A program made the position numbers and the translations under genes. The notes beneath the pieces were generated by a model that worked only from the letters and a program-made list of their open reading frames with translations, had not been told where the DNA came from and did no database searches. This document shows, one piece after another, positions 23,413-31,562 of a stretch of 35,014 nt of DNA (the stretch's first letter is position 1; each line of letters opens with the position of its first letter). Source of the stretch: an uncultured Pseudorhodobacter sp. (lineage in GTDB: Bacteria > Pseudomonadota > Alphaproteobacteria > Rhodobacterales > Rhodobacteraceae); contig CALEMZ010000110.1 in assembly GCA_937910975.1 (NCBI GenBank), forward strand, positions 1-35,014. The letters run 5' to 3'.

Positions 23413-25746
23413 ATGACCGTTAAACAAATCTTCGACGACATGTCCTATGGCCCTGCCCCTGAAAGCAGCGCCGAGGCAATGGCGTGGATCACCAAGCATC
23501 AGGGCCGCTTCGGCCATTGGATTGATGGCCGTTTCACCGCCCCCGGCACGGCTTTTGCCACCACCAACCCCGCCACAGCCAAACCCCTGGCCGAAGTGAC
23601 CCAAGGCTCGGCGCAAGATATTGACGCCGCCGTCAAAGCCGCCCGCCGCGCCCAGCCGAAATGGGCCAAGCTTCCGGGCCATAAACGCGCGCAATATCTT
23701 TATGCCTTGGCGCGGTTGGTGCAAAAGCACTCTCGCCTGCTCGCGGTGGTTGAGACGCTCGACAATGGCAAACCGATCCGCGAAAGCCGCGACATCGATA
23801 TCCCCCTCGTCACGCGGCATTTCTATTACCACGCGGGCCTCGCGCAGCTTATGGCCTCGGAGCAGCCCGACATGCAGCCTCTTGGCGTTTGCGGCGCCGT
23901 GATCCCGTGGAATTTCCCCTTGCTGATGCTGGCATGGAAAGTTGCACCCGCGCTGGCGGCTGGTAATACGGTGGTGCTGAAACCTGCCGAATATACCCCG
24001 CTCACCGCCCTCCTTTTCGCGGAGATCAGCCGCGAGGCTGGGCTGCCCAAAGGGGTGCTGAACGTCGTCACCGGCGACGGGGCCACGGGGGCCGCACTGG
24101 TCGATCACCCGGATGTCAACAAAATCGCCTTCACAGGCTCTACTGATGTGGGGCGCAAAATTCGTGCGGCTACCGCAGGCACGGGCAAGGCCCTGACGCT
24201 GGAGCTTGGCGGCAAATCCCCCTATATCGTTTTTGACGATGCCGATCTGGATTCAGCCGTCGAGGGGCTGGTGGATGCGATCTGGTTCAACGGCGGTCAG
24301 GTCTGCTGTGCAGGCTCGCGGTTGTTGGTGCAAGAAGGCGTGGCAGAGCGGTTTCACACCAAGCTGAAGGCCCGAATGGACGGGCTGCGCATCGGTGACC
24401 CGATGGATAAATGCATCGACGTGGGCGCAATGGTGGACCCGGCGCAACTGGCCCGGATCACCGCGATGGTCGATGCCTCGGATGGCGATAAGTACCAAAG
24501 CAAAAGCCCGCTTCCAAAGGGCTGCTATTACCCCCCCACGCTTATCACAGGGCTGGGTTCCGCCTCTACCCTGATGCAAGAAGAAATCTTTGGCCCGGTG
24601 CTGGTGTCGATGACCTTCCGCACCCCTTCCGAGGCGGTGGAGCTGGCCAATAACACCCGCTATGGCTTGGCGGCGAGCATCTGGACCGAGAATGTAAACC
24701 TCGCGCTCGATATGGCCCCCAAGGTCAAGGCCGGGGTGGTCTGGGTGAACGCCACCAATATGTTTGACGCCGCCGCAGGCTTTGGCGGGGTTCGTGAAAG
24801 CGGCTTTGGCCGTGAAGGGGGATGGGAAGGCCTGATGGCCTATCTGCGCCCCAAAACCAGCCCAAAGCCGCTGCGTCCCACCGCCCCCGTGGCGGAGCCT
24901 GCGAGTGCCGAGGTGTCGGGGCTTGACCGCACCGCCAAGCTATATGTCGGCGGCAAACAGGCGCGGCCCGATGGCGGCTATTCGCAGCCCATCTGGTCGC
25001 CCAAAGGCCGGCTTTTGGGCCATGTCGGCATCGGCAACCGCAAGGATATCCGCAACGCGGTGGAGGCCGCCCATGCCGCCAAAGGCTGGGGTAAAACCTC
25101 TGGCCATCTGCGCGCGCAGATCCTTTACTACATCGCCGAAAACCTGTCTGCCCGTGCGGATGAGTTTGCCAAGCGTCTGACGGATATGACCGGCAAATCG
25201 GGCGCGGCAGAGGTGGAGGCCAGCATCGCGCGGCTGTTCACCTATGCCGCCTGGGCCGACAAGTTTGACGGCGCGGTGAAATCTGTGCCGATCCGGGGCG
25301 TGGCGCTGGCGATGAATGAGCCCGTGGGCGTGATCGCCGCGATTTGTGCCGATGAGGCCCCGCTTTTGGGCCTGATTAGTCTGATGGCCCCGGCGATTGC
25401 CATGGGCAATGCCTGCGTGCTTGTGCCCTCGCAAGCCTACCCCTTGGCCGCGACGGATCTTTACCAAGTGCTCGACACCTCCGACCTTCCGGGTGGGGTG
25501 GTCAACATCGTCACCGGACCGCATGGCGATTTGGTCAAGCCCTTGGCAAGCCATATGGATGTCGATGCACTTTGGTGCTTTGGCGCGGCGGCGCTTTCGG
25601 CGGTGGTGGAGCGTGAGGCGGCGGGCAACCTCAAGCGCACATGGGTCAACCATGGGGCTGCGACCGATTGGACCATGGCCGAGGGCCGCGCGTTTCTACG
25701 GGCGGCGACTGAGGTCAAGACGGTTTGGGTGCCTTACGGCGAATGA
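23413..25746 (+). CDS. Two-domain aldehyde dehydrogenase, ALDH16 type
   Basis: A 777-residue protein with two aldehyde dehydrogenase domains in tandem. The first (about 30-500) is complete: PWNFPLLMLAWKVAPALAAGN, catalytic Glu264 in LELGGKSP, catalytic Cys298 in NGGQVCCAGSRL, and EEIFGPVL. The second (about 510-777) keeps the fold outline (MNEPVGVIAAICADEAPLLG, GGVVNIVTG) but has no catalytic Cys motif and is shortened, so it is a pseudo-domain. This is the ALDH16 layout; from memory, a bacterial ALDH16 from the related genus Loktanella has been studied structurally. Following deoC by four bases, it probably oxidises acetaldehyde or another deoxyribose-derived aldehyde with NAD. The first domain alone could be mistaken for an ordinary betaine-aldehyde-type enzyme. 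Confidence 0.88.
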   Translation: MTVKQIFDDMSYGPAPESSAEAMAWITKHQGRFGHWIDGRFTAPGTAFATTNPATAKPLAEVTQGSAQDIDAAVKAARRAQPKWAKLPGHKRAQYLYALARLVQKHSRLLAVVETLDNGKPIRESRDIDIPLVTRHFYYHAGLAQLMASEQPDMQPLGVCGAVIPWNFPLLMLAWKVAPALAAGNTVVLKPAEYTPLTALLFAEISREAGLPKGVLNVVTGDGATGAALVDHPDVNKIAFTGSTDVGRKIRAATAGTGKALTLELGGKSPYIVFDDADLDSAVEGLVDAIWFNGGQVCCAGSRLLVQEGVAERFHTKLKARMDGLRIGDPMDKCIDVGAMVDPAQLARITAMVDASDGDKYQSKSPLPKGCYYPPTLITGLGSASTLMQEEIFGPVLVSMTFRTPSEAVELANNTRYGLAASIWTENVNLALDMAPKVKAGVVWVNATNMFDAAAGFGGVRESGFGREGGWEGLMAYLRPKTSPKPLRPTAPVAEPASAEVSGLDRTAKLYVGGKQARPDGGYSQPIWSPKGRLLGHVGIGNRKDIRNAVEAAHAAKGWGKTSGHLRAQILYYIAENLSARADEFAKRLTDMTGKSGAAEVEASIARLFTYAAWADKFDGAVKSVPIRGVALAMNEPVGVIAAICADEAPLLGLISLMAPAIAMGNACVLVPSQAYPLAATDLYQVLDTSDLPGGVVNIVTGPHGDLVKPLASHMDVDALWCFGAAALSAVVEREAAGNLKRTWVNHGAATDWTMAEGRAFLRAATEVKTVWVPYGE

Positions 25747-25765
25747 TGCGCCGCACGGCCAACGG

Positions 25766-25819
25766 CTGGGGGTTTCACACCCCCAGACCCCCGTGGGATA
25801 TTTATAAATAGATGAAGAT
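25766..25819 (+). repeat. Hairpin terminator plus GGATATTTAT element, copy 2
   Basis: CTGGGGG (25766-25772) and CCCCCAG (25780-25786) form a perfect 7-bp stem around TTTCACA, 20 bases after the ALDH stop. CCCCCGTG then leads to GGATATTTAT (25796-25805) and an A-rich stretch ending GATGAAG. The arrangement mirrors 16138-16211. It separates the ALDH gene from the convergent ccoS and is a good terminator candidate for the plus strand. Confidence 0.6.
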
Positions 25820-25821
25820 AT

Positions 25822-25980
25822 TCAAGGTTTTGGGTGGTCGTCGTAATCCGTCTTGAGGATACGCGCAGCATCGCCCTGTGGGTCTTCGAATTGCTTAGAT
25901 TTTAGCGCCCAGAAGAAGCCGGCGAGGCCTATGCCGCCGAGAAACAGCGAGATCGGAATGAGGACGGCGAGGATTTCCAT
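25822..25980 (-). CDS. ccoS: cbb3-type oxidase assembly protein CcoS
   Basis: A 52-residue protein read by hand from ATG at 25980 to TGA at 25822. It starts MEILAVLIPISLFLGGIGLA, one membrane helix, then FFWALKSKQFEDPQGDAARIL and an acidic tail. The helix followed by W-x-x-K-S-x-Q-F-x-D-P-x-G is the CcoS/FixS signature. The start is three bases beyond the ccoI stop, as the last gene of ccoGHIS. CcoS is required for active cbb3 oxidase, probably for cofactor insertion into CcoN. The length is normal for the family. Confidence 0.93.
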   Translation of the reverse strand: MEILAVLIPISLFLGGIGLAGFFWALKSKQFEDPQGDAARILKTDYDDHPKP

Positions 25981-25983
25981 AGC

Positions 25984-28182
25984 TTACCTTAGGCGCAATG
26001 CGTTCAGCGATACTGTAATGGATGAGACCGACATCGCCAAGGCCGCCAACAAAGGGGTTGCAAGCCCAACGAGGGCAAGCGGCACCGCAATAACGTTATA
26101 GGCGGCCGAGAGTGCGAAGTTTTCGCGGATGCGGCGGGTGGATTGCTTGGCTATTCGCAGCGCATCGGCCACAGGGGCCATATCCTGCCCCAAGAGCACG
26201 ATGTCGGAGGCAGTACGCGCGGCATCCAGCGCCGAGGCGGGCGAGATGGAAACATGCGCCAGCGCCAGCGCCGCCGTATCATTCAGCCCGTCTCCGATCA
26301 TCAACACTTTATGGCCTTGGTCTTGCAAACGGGTAAGGCTCGCGACCTTTTCAGCCGGCAATCTGCCCGAGGCCCATTCCGAAATGCCCAAACGCCCTGC
26401 CATTTCGGCCACAGGGGCCTCGGCATCGCCCGAAAGCAGCATCAGCCGGAGGCCAGCGGCCTTCATCGCGGCAACAGCCGTCTCAACCCCGGGGCGGAGC
26501 CGATCGGCGAAGAGGACGGCGTGGGTTTGCCCAGCCACCGCCAGATAGGTCGCGGTTTGGTCGGCGGGAGCGGCCCCCACCCATTCGGCGCGGCCAAGAC
26601 GCACGGGCTGACCTTGCCACAGGCCTTCGACGCCGTAACCCGGCACCTCGCGCAGATCGGTGATTAAGGCAGGGCTGGCCGCTTTGGCCAGCGCCATGGC
26701 CAAGGGATGCGAAGACGCGGCGGCAAGCCCCGCGGCCACGGCAAGTGCTGCATCCGGCAGATCGGCCAGATTGGTAGGTGTCGGTGTGCCCAAAGTTAGC
26801 GTGCCGGTCTTGTCAAACACCACGCAATCCACCTCAGCCAACCGTTCCAGCGCCGTGCCATCCTTAATCAGTAGCCCTTTGCGAAACAGCTTTCCGCTGG
26901 CCGCCGTGACCACCGCAGGCACCGCCAATCCAAGCGCGCAGGGGCATGTGATGATCAGCACCGCCGCCGAAATATTGATCGCATAACGCAAATCACCCGT
27001 CGCCCAGAGCCAATAGCCAAAGGCCCCAAACGACAGCACATGCACCAGCGGCGAATAGGCGCGCGAAGCACTTTCCGCGAGGCTGGTGTATTGCGTCTTG
27101 GCGCTTTCAGCCACGGCCACCAGATCGGCCATGCGGTGCAGGCTGCTATCACGCCCCGCCGCCACAACCCGCACCAACAAAGGCCCGGTCAGGTTAATCT
27201 CTCCCGCCGCCACTTGGGTGCCCGGCCCCGCCTGCGCAGGCAGGCTTTCCCCCGTCAACAGCGAGCGGTCCACCTCAGAGCTGCCTTCGGTTACCACCCC
27301 GTCCACCGGCATCCGCCCACCGGGGCGCACCCGCACGATATCGCCCACCGCCAGCGCCGAAATGGTAACGGTTTCCTCCTCGCCGTCGCGCAGACGCAGC
27401 GCGCGCGGCACCTCCAGCGCGGCCAGCTCCTCGGCTGCGGATCGGGCCACTGCGCGGGTGCGGTGATCCAGATAGCGGCCGGCCAGCAGGAAGAACGTCA
27501 GCATTACCGCCGCATCGAAATAGGCGTGGAGGCCAGAATGGATTGTCTCATAAAGACTGATTGAGGAGGCTAGGATGATCGCCAGCGATATCGGCACATC
27601 CATGCCCAAACGGCCCACGCGAAGACTTGCCCAAGCCGATTTGAAGAAGGGCTGGCCCGCGAAAGCCACTGTCGGCAAAGCAATCCCCGCCGAAATCCAG
27701 TGGAACAGGTCGCGCGTTGCATCGCTTGCACCGGACCAAACTGCAACCGAAAGCAGCATCACGTTCATCATCGCAAACCCGGCCACGCCCAGCCGCATCA
27801 GCAAATCGCGCCCCTGACGGTCGGTTTCTGTGGCCGAAAGCAGGCCCGGATCCAACTCATGTGCCTCAAAGCCCAATCCCGCCAGTACCGGGATCAAATC
27901 CTCAGCGGTGACATGGGATTCGGCATCCACGCTGACGCGGCGCAGTGTCAGGTTCACACGGGCGGAAAGGACGCCGGGCAGCCCCTCTAACCCGTTTTCA
28001 ACTGTGGACATGCAGGCCGCGCAATGCGCCGAAGGCAAAGAAAGCATCAAACGCGCCTGCGTCGGGGCTGCCAATTGTGCCAAACGTTCCGCCGAAGGGG
28101 CCACAGCGCAAGCAGGGCAGGCCGAGGGCGACACATGCCCCGCGTCATACTCTTTGCCCTCAAACCCTTCCGCCAAAGTCAT
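25984..28182 (-). CDS. ccoI: Copper-translocating P1B-type ATPase CcoI
   Basis: The 732-residue membrane ATPase supplies copper for the CuB site of CcoN. The N-terminus has a Cys22-x-x-Cys25 pair and a heavy-metal domain with Cys54-x-x-Cys57 (SAHCAACMSTV). The intramembrane metal site is Cys413-Pro-Cys415, and Asp457 in DKTGTLT is phosphorylated. TGES (in LLTGESLPA) and GDGLNDTAAL complete the P-type machinery. All motifs are intact. Within ccoGHIS it follows ccoH with a three-base gap, and its context separates it from general copper-detoxifying CopA. Residual CopA-like export is possible, but the FixI/CcoI role is clearly favoured. Confidence 0.95.
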   Translation of the reverse strand: MTLAEGFEGKEYDAGHVSPSACPACAVAPSAERLAQLAAPTQARLMLSLPSAHCAACMSTVENGLEGLPGVLSARVNLTLRRVSVDAESHVTAEDLIPVLAGLGFEAHELDPGLLSATETDRQGRDLLMRLGVAGFAMMNVMLLSVAVWSGASDATRDLFHWISAGIALPTVAFAGQPFFKSAWASLRVGRLGMDVPISLAIILASSISLYETIHSGLHAYFDAAVMLTFFLLAGRYLDHRTRAVARSAAEELAALEVPRALRLRDGEEETVTISALAVGDIVRVRPGGRMPVDGVVTEGSSEVDRSLLTGESLPAQAGPGTQVAAGEINLTGPLLVRVVAAGRDSSLHRMADLVAVAESAKTQYTSLAESASRAYSPLVHVLSFGAFGYWLWATGDLRYAINISAAVLIITCPCALGLAVPAVVTAASGKLFRKGLLIKDGTALERLAEVDCVVFDKTGTLTLGTPTPTNLADLPDAALAVAAGLAAASSHPLAMALAKAASPALITDLREVPGYGVEGLWQGQPVRLGRAEWVGAAPADQTATYLAVAGQTHAVLFADRLRPGVETAVAAMKAAGLRLMLLSGDAEAPVAEMAGRLGISEWASGRLPAEKVASLTRLQDQGHKVLMIGDGLNDTAALALAHVSISPASALDAARTASDIVLLGQDMAPVADALRIAKQSTRRIRENFALSAAYNVIAVPLALVGLATPLLAALAMSVSSITVSLNALRLR

Positions 28183-28185
28183 GCC

Positions 28186-28659
28186 TCAGCCCTTAACCAT
28201 TAGGTCAATACGCTGGCGGAACGCCGTTCCATTAGCCGAGAACGCCTCAATTTGCATCATCCACTTGCCTTCAGGCAAAACGAGCGGCGCAACAAAAACG
28301 CCCGCATCGCATGTAAATTCGGGCCGCGTGTCGTCCAGCGCTATGGTCGCACGGCCCACCATAACCGAAAGCCCCATCACCTCCGCCGGGAATCCTTGTT
28401 CGTCAGTGAAGTTGAGCCGCAACTCCTTGGCCTTCGGATCATAATCCGCGGCCAGCTGCCACCCCAGCCCGATCTGCGCATCGCGCCGCGCGTCGAAGCC
28501 TTGGCTGGCGACGTAAGAGTTTTTCACTTCCAGCCCCGGAAAGGTGCTGACCGCCTTATAGGCCATCACCAGATTTACCGCGATAATCACACCAAAAGCC
28601 CCAACGGTGAAAAGAAGAACCTTCCGCCCCGTGATCCTGAACTCAGTCGTCTCGGGCAT
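28186..28659 (-). CDS. ccoH: cbb3 oxidase assembly protein CcoH (FixH family)
   Basis: A 157-residue protein with one N-terminal membrane helix (VLLFTVGAFGVIIAVNLVMAY) and a periplasmic domain containing NSYVASQGFD and LPEGKWMMQIEA, the FixH pattern. I chose ATG 28659, which is preceded by AAGGGGA and one base after the ccoG stop; ATG 28692 lies inside ccoG. In other proteobacteria CcoH stays bound to the oxidase and is needed for its stable assembly. It lies in the usual place between ccoG and ccoI. Confidence 0.93.
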   Translation of the reverse strand: MPETTEFRITGRKVLLFTVGAFGVIIAVNLVMAYKAVSTFPGLEVKNSYVASQGFDARRDAQIGLGWQLAADYDPKAKELRLNFTDEQGFPAEVMGLSVMVGRATIALDDTRPEFTCDAGVFVAPLVLPEGKWMMQIEAFSANGTAFRQRIDLMVKG

Positions 28660-28660
28660 T

Positions 28661-30091
28661 TCAGTTCCCCTTCCCGTTAAAGATCGTATCATGATGCACC
28701 CGGCTGGTAGTGCCTACCTGCTCAATCCAGAGCCGCAGTTCCGACCGGTCCGCAAGCGCTGCCTCAGATCCCGGTGCCGCAGTCACATAAACCCGCTGAG
28801 TTTTTTGTTCATTCGCGTTCACCAGAACCTTCAAGTCCGTCGTCCCCTCCAGCGCAATCCGCAACGGCGTTTCCGATGTCAGCGACAGATGAAATAACAC
28901 GTCATCGCCCAGCTTGTTAAGCAACCGCACATCGTAAGTGTTGCGAAGCGAGCCGTCGGACAGTGTTACATAAGTTGGGTTGCGCACGGGCGTCACGTTC
29001 ACGTCAATATCTGAACGCATGAACAACGCCACCACAAGTGCAACCCCCACACCCGCCCACAGCACCGTATACATGACGGTACGCGGACGGAATACGTGTT
29101 TCCACACCGATTTCGGCGCCTTGCCCGCCTTTTCCGCAACCTCGTCCGTCAGGGCCATATAGCCGATCAGGTCCCGCGGCTTGCCGATCCTGTCCATCAC
29201 ATCGTTGCAAGCGTCGATGCACAGCCCGCAGGTGATGCAAGCCATCTGCTGGCCATCGCGGATGTCGATGCCCATCGGGCAGACGTTGACGCAGGCCATA
29301 CAGTCGATGCAATCGCCCTGCCCTGTGGCCACTTCGCCCTTTTGCAATTTGCCACGCGGCTCGCCCCGCCAGCCACGGTAGTTGATGGTCAGCGTGTCTT
29401 CGTCGATCATCGCGGCCTGAATGCGCGGCCACGGGCAGGCGTAAATGCAAATCTGCTCACGGAAAAAGCCGCCAAAAAAGAAGGTGGTCGCTGTCAGCAC
29501 CAATATCGTGATGTAAGCAACCGGGTGGGCCTGCCCGATCAAGAGGTTCTTGGCTAGCGTCGGCGCATCGGTGAAGTAAAACACCCATGCTCCGCCCGTC
29601 GCGATGGCGATCAGCAGCCAAGCCGTCCATTTGGTCGCCGTCTTGCGAATTTTTTCCCCGGTCCATTTGCTGCGATGCAGGCGCAGCCGAGCGTTCCGAT
29701 CGCCCTCAACCCAGCGCTCCACCAGAATGAACAGGTCTGTCCACACGGTTTGCGGGCAAGCATAGCCGCACCACACCCGCCCTGCGGCCGATGTGAACAA
29801 GAACAGGCCCAGCCCCGCCATGATCAGCAAGCCCGCGACAAAGTAAAACTCATGCGGCCAAATTTCGATCATGAAGAAAAAGAACCGCCTATTGGCAATA
29901 TCCACCAACACCGCCTGATCCGACAGACTTGGGCCACGATCCCAGCGCAGCCATGGGGTGATGTAGTAAATCCCCAAGGTGAAAGCCATGAGCCACCACT
30001 TCAAGTTCCGAAATATGCCCTTCACACGACGCGGAAAGATTGGTTCGCGTTTGGCGTAAAGGCTTTTGGGTTCGGTGTCTGGGCTGGTCAC
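28661..30091 (-). CDS. ccoG: Cytochrome oxidase accessory protein CcoG (FixG/RdxA, polyferredoxin)
   Basis: The 476-residue membrane protein has about five hydrophobic helices, a pair of CxxxCP motifs in loops (CGYACPQTVW, CIYACPWPRIQ) and a double 4Fe-4S domain, CIDCMACVNVCP and CITCGLCIDACN. The C-terminal periplasmic domain is Ig-like. I chose GTG 30091: GGAG stands eight bases upstream, and codons further up cross the promoter region. CcoG has been linked to reduction of Cu(II) for cbb3 assembly. It heads the ccoGHIS operon and has an FNR-type box 57 bases upstream. Confidence 0.94.
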   Translation of the reverse strand: MTSPDTEPKSLYAKREPIFPRRVKGIFRNLKWWLMAFTLGIYYITPWLRWDRGPSLSDQAVLVDIANRRFFFFMIEIWPHEFYFVAGLLIMAGLGLFLFTSAAGRVWCGYACPQTVWTDLFILVERWVEGDRNARLRLHRSKWTGEKIRKTATKWTAWLLIAIATGGAWVFYFTDAPTLAKNLLIGQAHPVAYITILVLTATTFFFGGFFREQICIYACPWPRIQAAMIDEDTLTINYRGWRGEPRGKLQKGEVATGQGDCIDCMACVNVCPMGIDIRDGQQMACITCGLCIDACNDVMDRIGKPRDLIGYMALTDEVAEKAGKAPKSVWKHVFRPRTVMYTVLWAGVGVALVVALFMRSDIDVNVTPVRNPTYVTLSDGSLRNTYDVRLLNKLGDDVLFHLSLTSETPLRIALEGTTDLKVLVNANEQKTQRVYVTAAPGSEAALADRSELRLWIEQVGTTSRVHHDTIFNGKGN

Positions 30092-30119
30092 GACATTTCT
30101 CCGGGTTCTACTCGCGCTG

Positions 30120-30161
30120 GGTATCCCGGGTTGGTCCGATGCCCGCATTGACCTGTATCAA
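30120..30161 (-). promoter_or_regulatory. FnrL/FixK-type box and promoter of ccoGHIS
   Basis: TTGATACAGGTCAA (read on the minus strand, 30161-30148) matches TTGAT-N4-RTCAA closely. GATACC at 30125-30120 lies at the spacing expected for a -10 when the box is centred at -41.5. Anaerobic or microaerobic activation of ccoGHIS is inferred. Confidence 0.75.
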
Positions 30162-30337
30162 CTAAGTATTGCAGAGTCAGATTTACACTGCGGCAACTGC
30201 GCACAGTCAATCCGAATTCCGGAAAAATCAGGCCACCAACGCCCCAGAGGAAACACACGGACAAGGGAAAGGGGCGCTGGTAGCGAGGCTGACACATGCC
30301 AGCAGAGCCAGCGTAGCTCAGCCGTCCGACGCTCACC

Positions 30338-30351
30338 TTGACGCAAATCAA
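30338..30351 (-). promoter_or_regulatory. Second FnrL/FixK-type box, target unclear
   Basis: TTGACGCAAATCAA is a TTGAY-N4-RTCAA match 177 bases farther upstream of ccoG than the first box, and downstream of the ccoP terminator. A class II promoter towards ccoG would use TACGCT near 30315-30310 as a poor -10; no -10 is seen in the other direction. It may be an auxiliary site, may drive a small RNA, or may be a relic. Confidence 0.6.
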
Positions 30352-30410
30352 ACACGTAAATTGTTTTGCTCTGCGGGGTGCTGTGCAGGGGCACGGAGGG
30401 CCTCAGATCA

Positions 30411-30439
30411 AAAGCCCCCCCGGCGCAAACCGGGAGGCC
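30411..30439 (-). terminator. Rho-independent terminator of ccoNOQP
   Basis: On the minus strand GCCTCCCGG pairs with CCGGGGGGGC around TTTGCG, followed by TTTTG. The stem (30438-30414) begins 35 bases after the ccoP stop and is very GC-rich. Confidence 0.8.
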
Positions 30440-30473
30440 TTATTCTCGCCCTGTCAGGGCTTGCTTGTTAGGC

Positions 30474-31352
30474 CTATTCGCCGCCGCCCAGCCCATGGAC
30501 ATAGGTGGCAACCGCGCGAATATCGGCCTCAGACAAGCGCGTGCTCCAATTTGGCATCACACCCGCACGCGAAAAGGCAACCGAATGGGTCAGCGCATCC
30601 ACATTACCACCATACAGCCAAATCGCATCCGTCAGGTTCGGCGCACCCACATCGCGGTTGCCCGTACCGTCTTCCATATGGCAGCCCGCACAGTTATCCG
30701 CGAACACCACAGCCCCGGCTGTCGCCTGCGTTGCATCATACTCCTGACCAGAGATTGCCAGCACATGCTGAACAACTTCGTCAATTTGGGCTTTCTCCAG
30801 CAACTCATCTACGCCAAAACGCGGCATCTCCGAGATACGGGCGTCCTCGTCGGTGGTGTTGCGGATGCCATGGGTGATGGTGGTATGAATGGCCTCCATA
30901 TCGCCACCCCACAGCCATTCATCGTCCAGCAGGTTCGGATAGCCCGAGGCCTGAACCCCCGCTGCACCCGAGCCATGGCACTGTGCGCACCAAGTCCGGA
31001 ACACAGCGGCACCGGCGTTATTGGCAAAATCCAAAAGCTCGGGGTCCGAAGTAATCTCCGTCAATTCCGTCGCTTCCAGCTTGGCGCGGATCGGCGCGTT
31101 GCGGTCTGCGAACAGTTGAATTTCAGCCGCCACATCTGCTCGGGTTGAGGCGCCCAGCAAGCCTGGTGTTGCCCGACTGATCATCGGCCATGCCGGATAG
31201 GCGATAGTATAGAGCAACGCCCAAGCAATACAGGCGTAAAAGGTCCACAACCACCAACGCGGCATGGGGTTATCGAACTCTTCAATCCCATCCCAATTGT
31301 GGCCAGTTGTGTTCGGATCACCTTCTTGGTGCCGTATGGATTTCTTACTCAT
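30474..31352 (-). CDS. ccoP: cbb3 oxidase subunit III, dihaem cytochrome CcoP
   Basis: A 292-residue membrane-anchored cytochrome. The N-terminus carries EEFDNPMPRWWLWTFYACIA, the CcoP hallmark before its membrane helix. Two haem c sites follow: Cys122-x-x-Cys125-His126 (CAQCH) and Cys221-x-x-Cys224-His225 (CAGCH). Later Met residues could serve as axial ligands. It brings electrons from CcoO or a soluble cytochrome to the catalytic subunit. The start overlaps the ccoQ stop (ATGA). It is the last gene of the structural operon. Confidence 0.96.
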   Translation of the reverse strand: MSKKSIRHQEGDPNTTGHNWDGIEEFDNPMPRWWLWTFYACIAWALLYTIAYPAWPMISRATPGLLGASTRADVAAEIQLFADRNAPIRAKLEATELTEITSDPELLDFANNAGAAVFRTWCAQCHGSGAAGVQASGYPNLLDDEWLWGGDMEAIHTTITHGIRNTTDEDARISEMPRFGVDELLEKAQIDEVVQHVLAISGQEYDATQATAGAVVFADNCAGCHMEDGTGNRDVGAPNLTDAIWLYGGNVDALTHSVAFSRAGVMPNWSTRLSEADIRAVATYVHGLGGGE

Positions 31353-31549
31353 ATCCGCGCCTCCTCGGAACGGTCCGCCGCAGGATCGACGGGTTTGTCA
31401 TCATGGCGAAAGATGGATGCCGCGACTTCGTCATGCACCCGGCGGCTTCCGGGCCGGAAGGCCCAAAGAACCACCAATACAAAAACTGCAGTCAGAAAGA
31501 GCAGCATCCAGCTATCGGCGAACTCACGCAGCAGGCTGTAGGTTTCCAT
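31349..31549 (-). CDS. ccoQ: cbb3 oxidase small subunit CcoQ
   Basis: The 66-residue protein has a single membrane helix (WMLLFLTAVFVLVVLWAF) followed by the CcoQ-typical RPGSRR segment and a polar tail. FixQ/CcoQ stabilises the association of CcoP with CcoN-CcoO and in Rhodobacter affects redox signalling by the oxidase. Position between ccoO and ccoP, 13 bases after the ccoO stop, settles the assignment despite the short length. Confidence 0.93.
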   Translation of the reverse strand: METYSLLREFADSWMLLFLTAVFVLVVLWAFRPGSRRVHDEVAASIFRHDDKPVDPAADRSEEARI

Positions 31550-31562
31550 GTTCTACCCCCCT

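Larger units (their letters stand above)
30092..30472. other. 380-base intergenic region between ccoP and ccoG
   Basis: This gap holds the terminator of ccoNOQP (30411-30439) and two FNR-type boxes (30338-30351 and 30148-30161), the second well placed for ccoG. A minus-strand reading frame at 30088-30297 (ATG, 69 codons) overlaps the ccoG start and the second box, has no ribosome site and no recognisable family, and I do not call it a gene. I see nothing else. Confidence 0.6.

Noticed and set aside
22242..23441. Long minus-strand open frame (399 codons) opposite deoC
   Set aside because: Antisense shadow of a GC-rich gene; its translation is rich in Gln, His, Arg and Gly without domains, while deoC has all catalytic residues.
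30088..30297. Minus-strand reading frame of 69 codons between ccoP and ccoG
   Set aside because: It overlaps the ccoG start and its FNR box, has no ribosome site, and its sequence resembles no family I know.
30310..30321. GCGTAGCTCAGC resembles the 5' part of a tRNA D-arm region
   Set aside because: No acceptor stem, anticodon arm or T-loop (GGTTCRAAT) follows on either strand.
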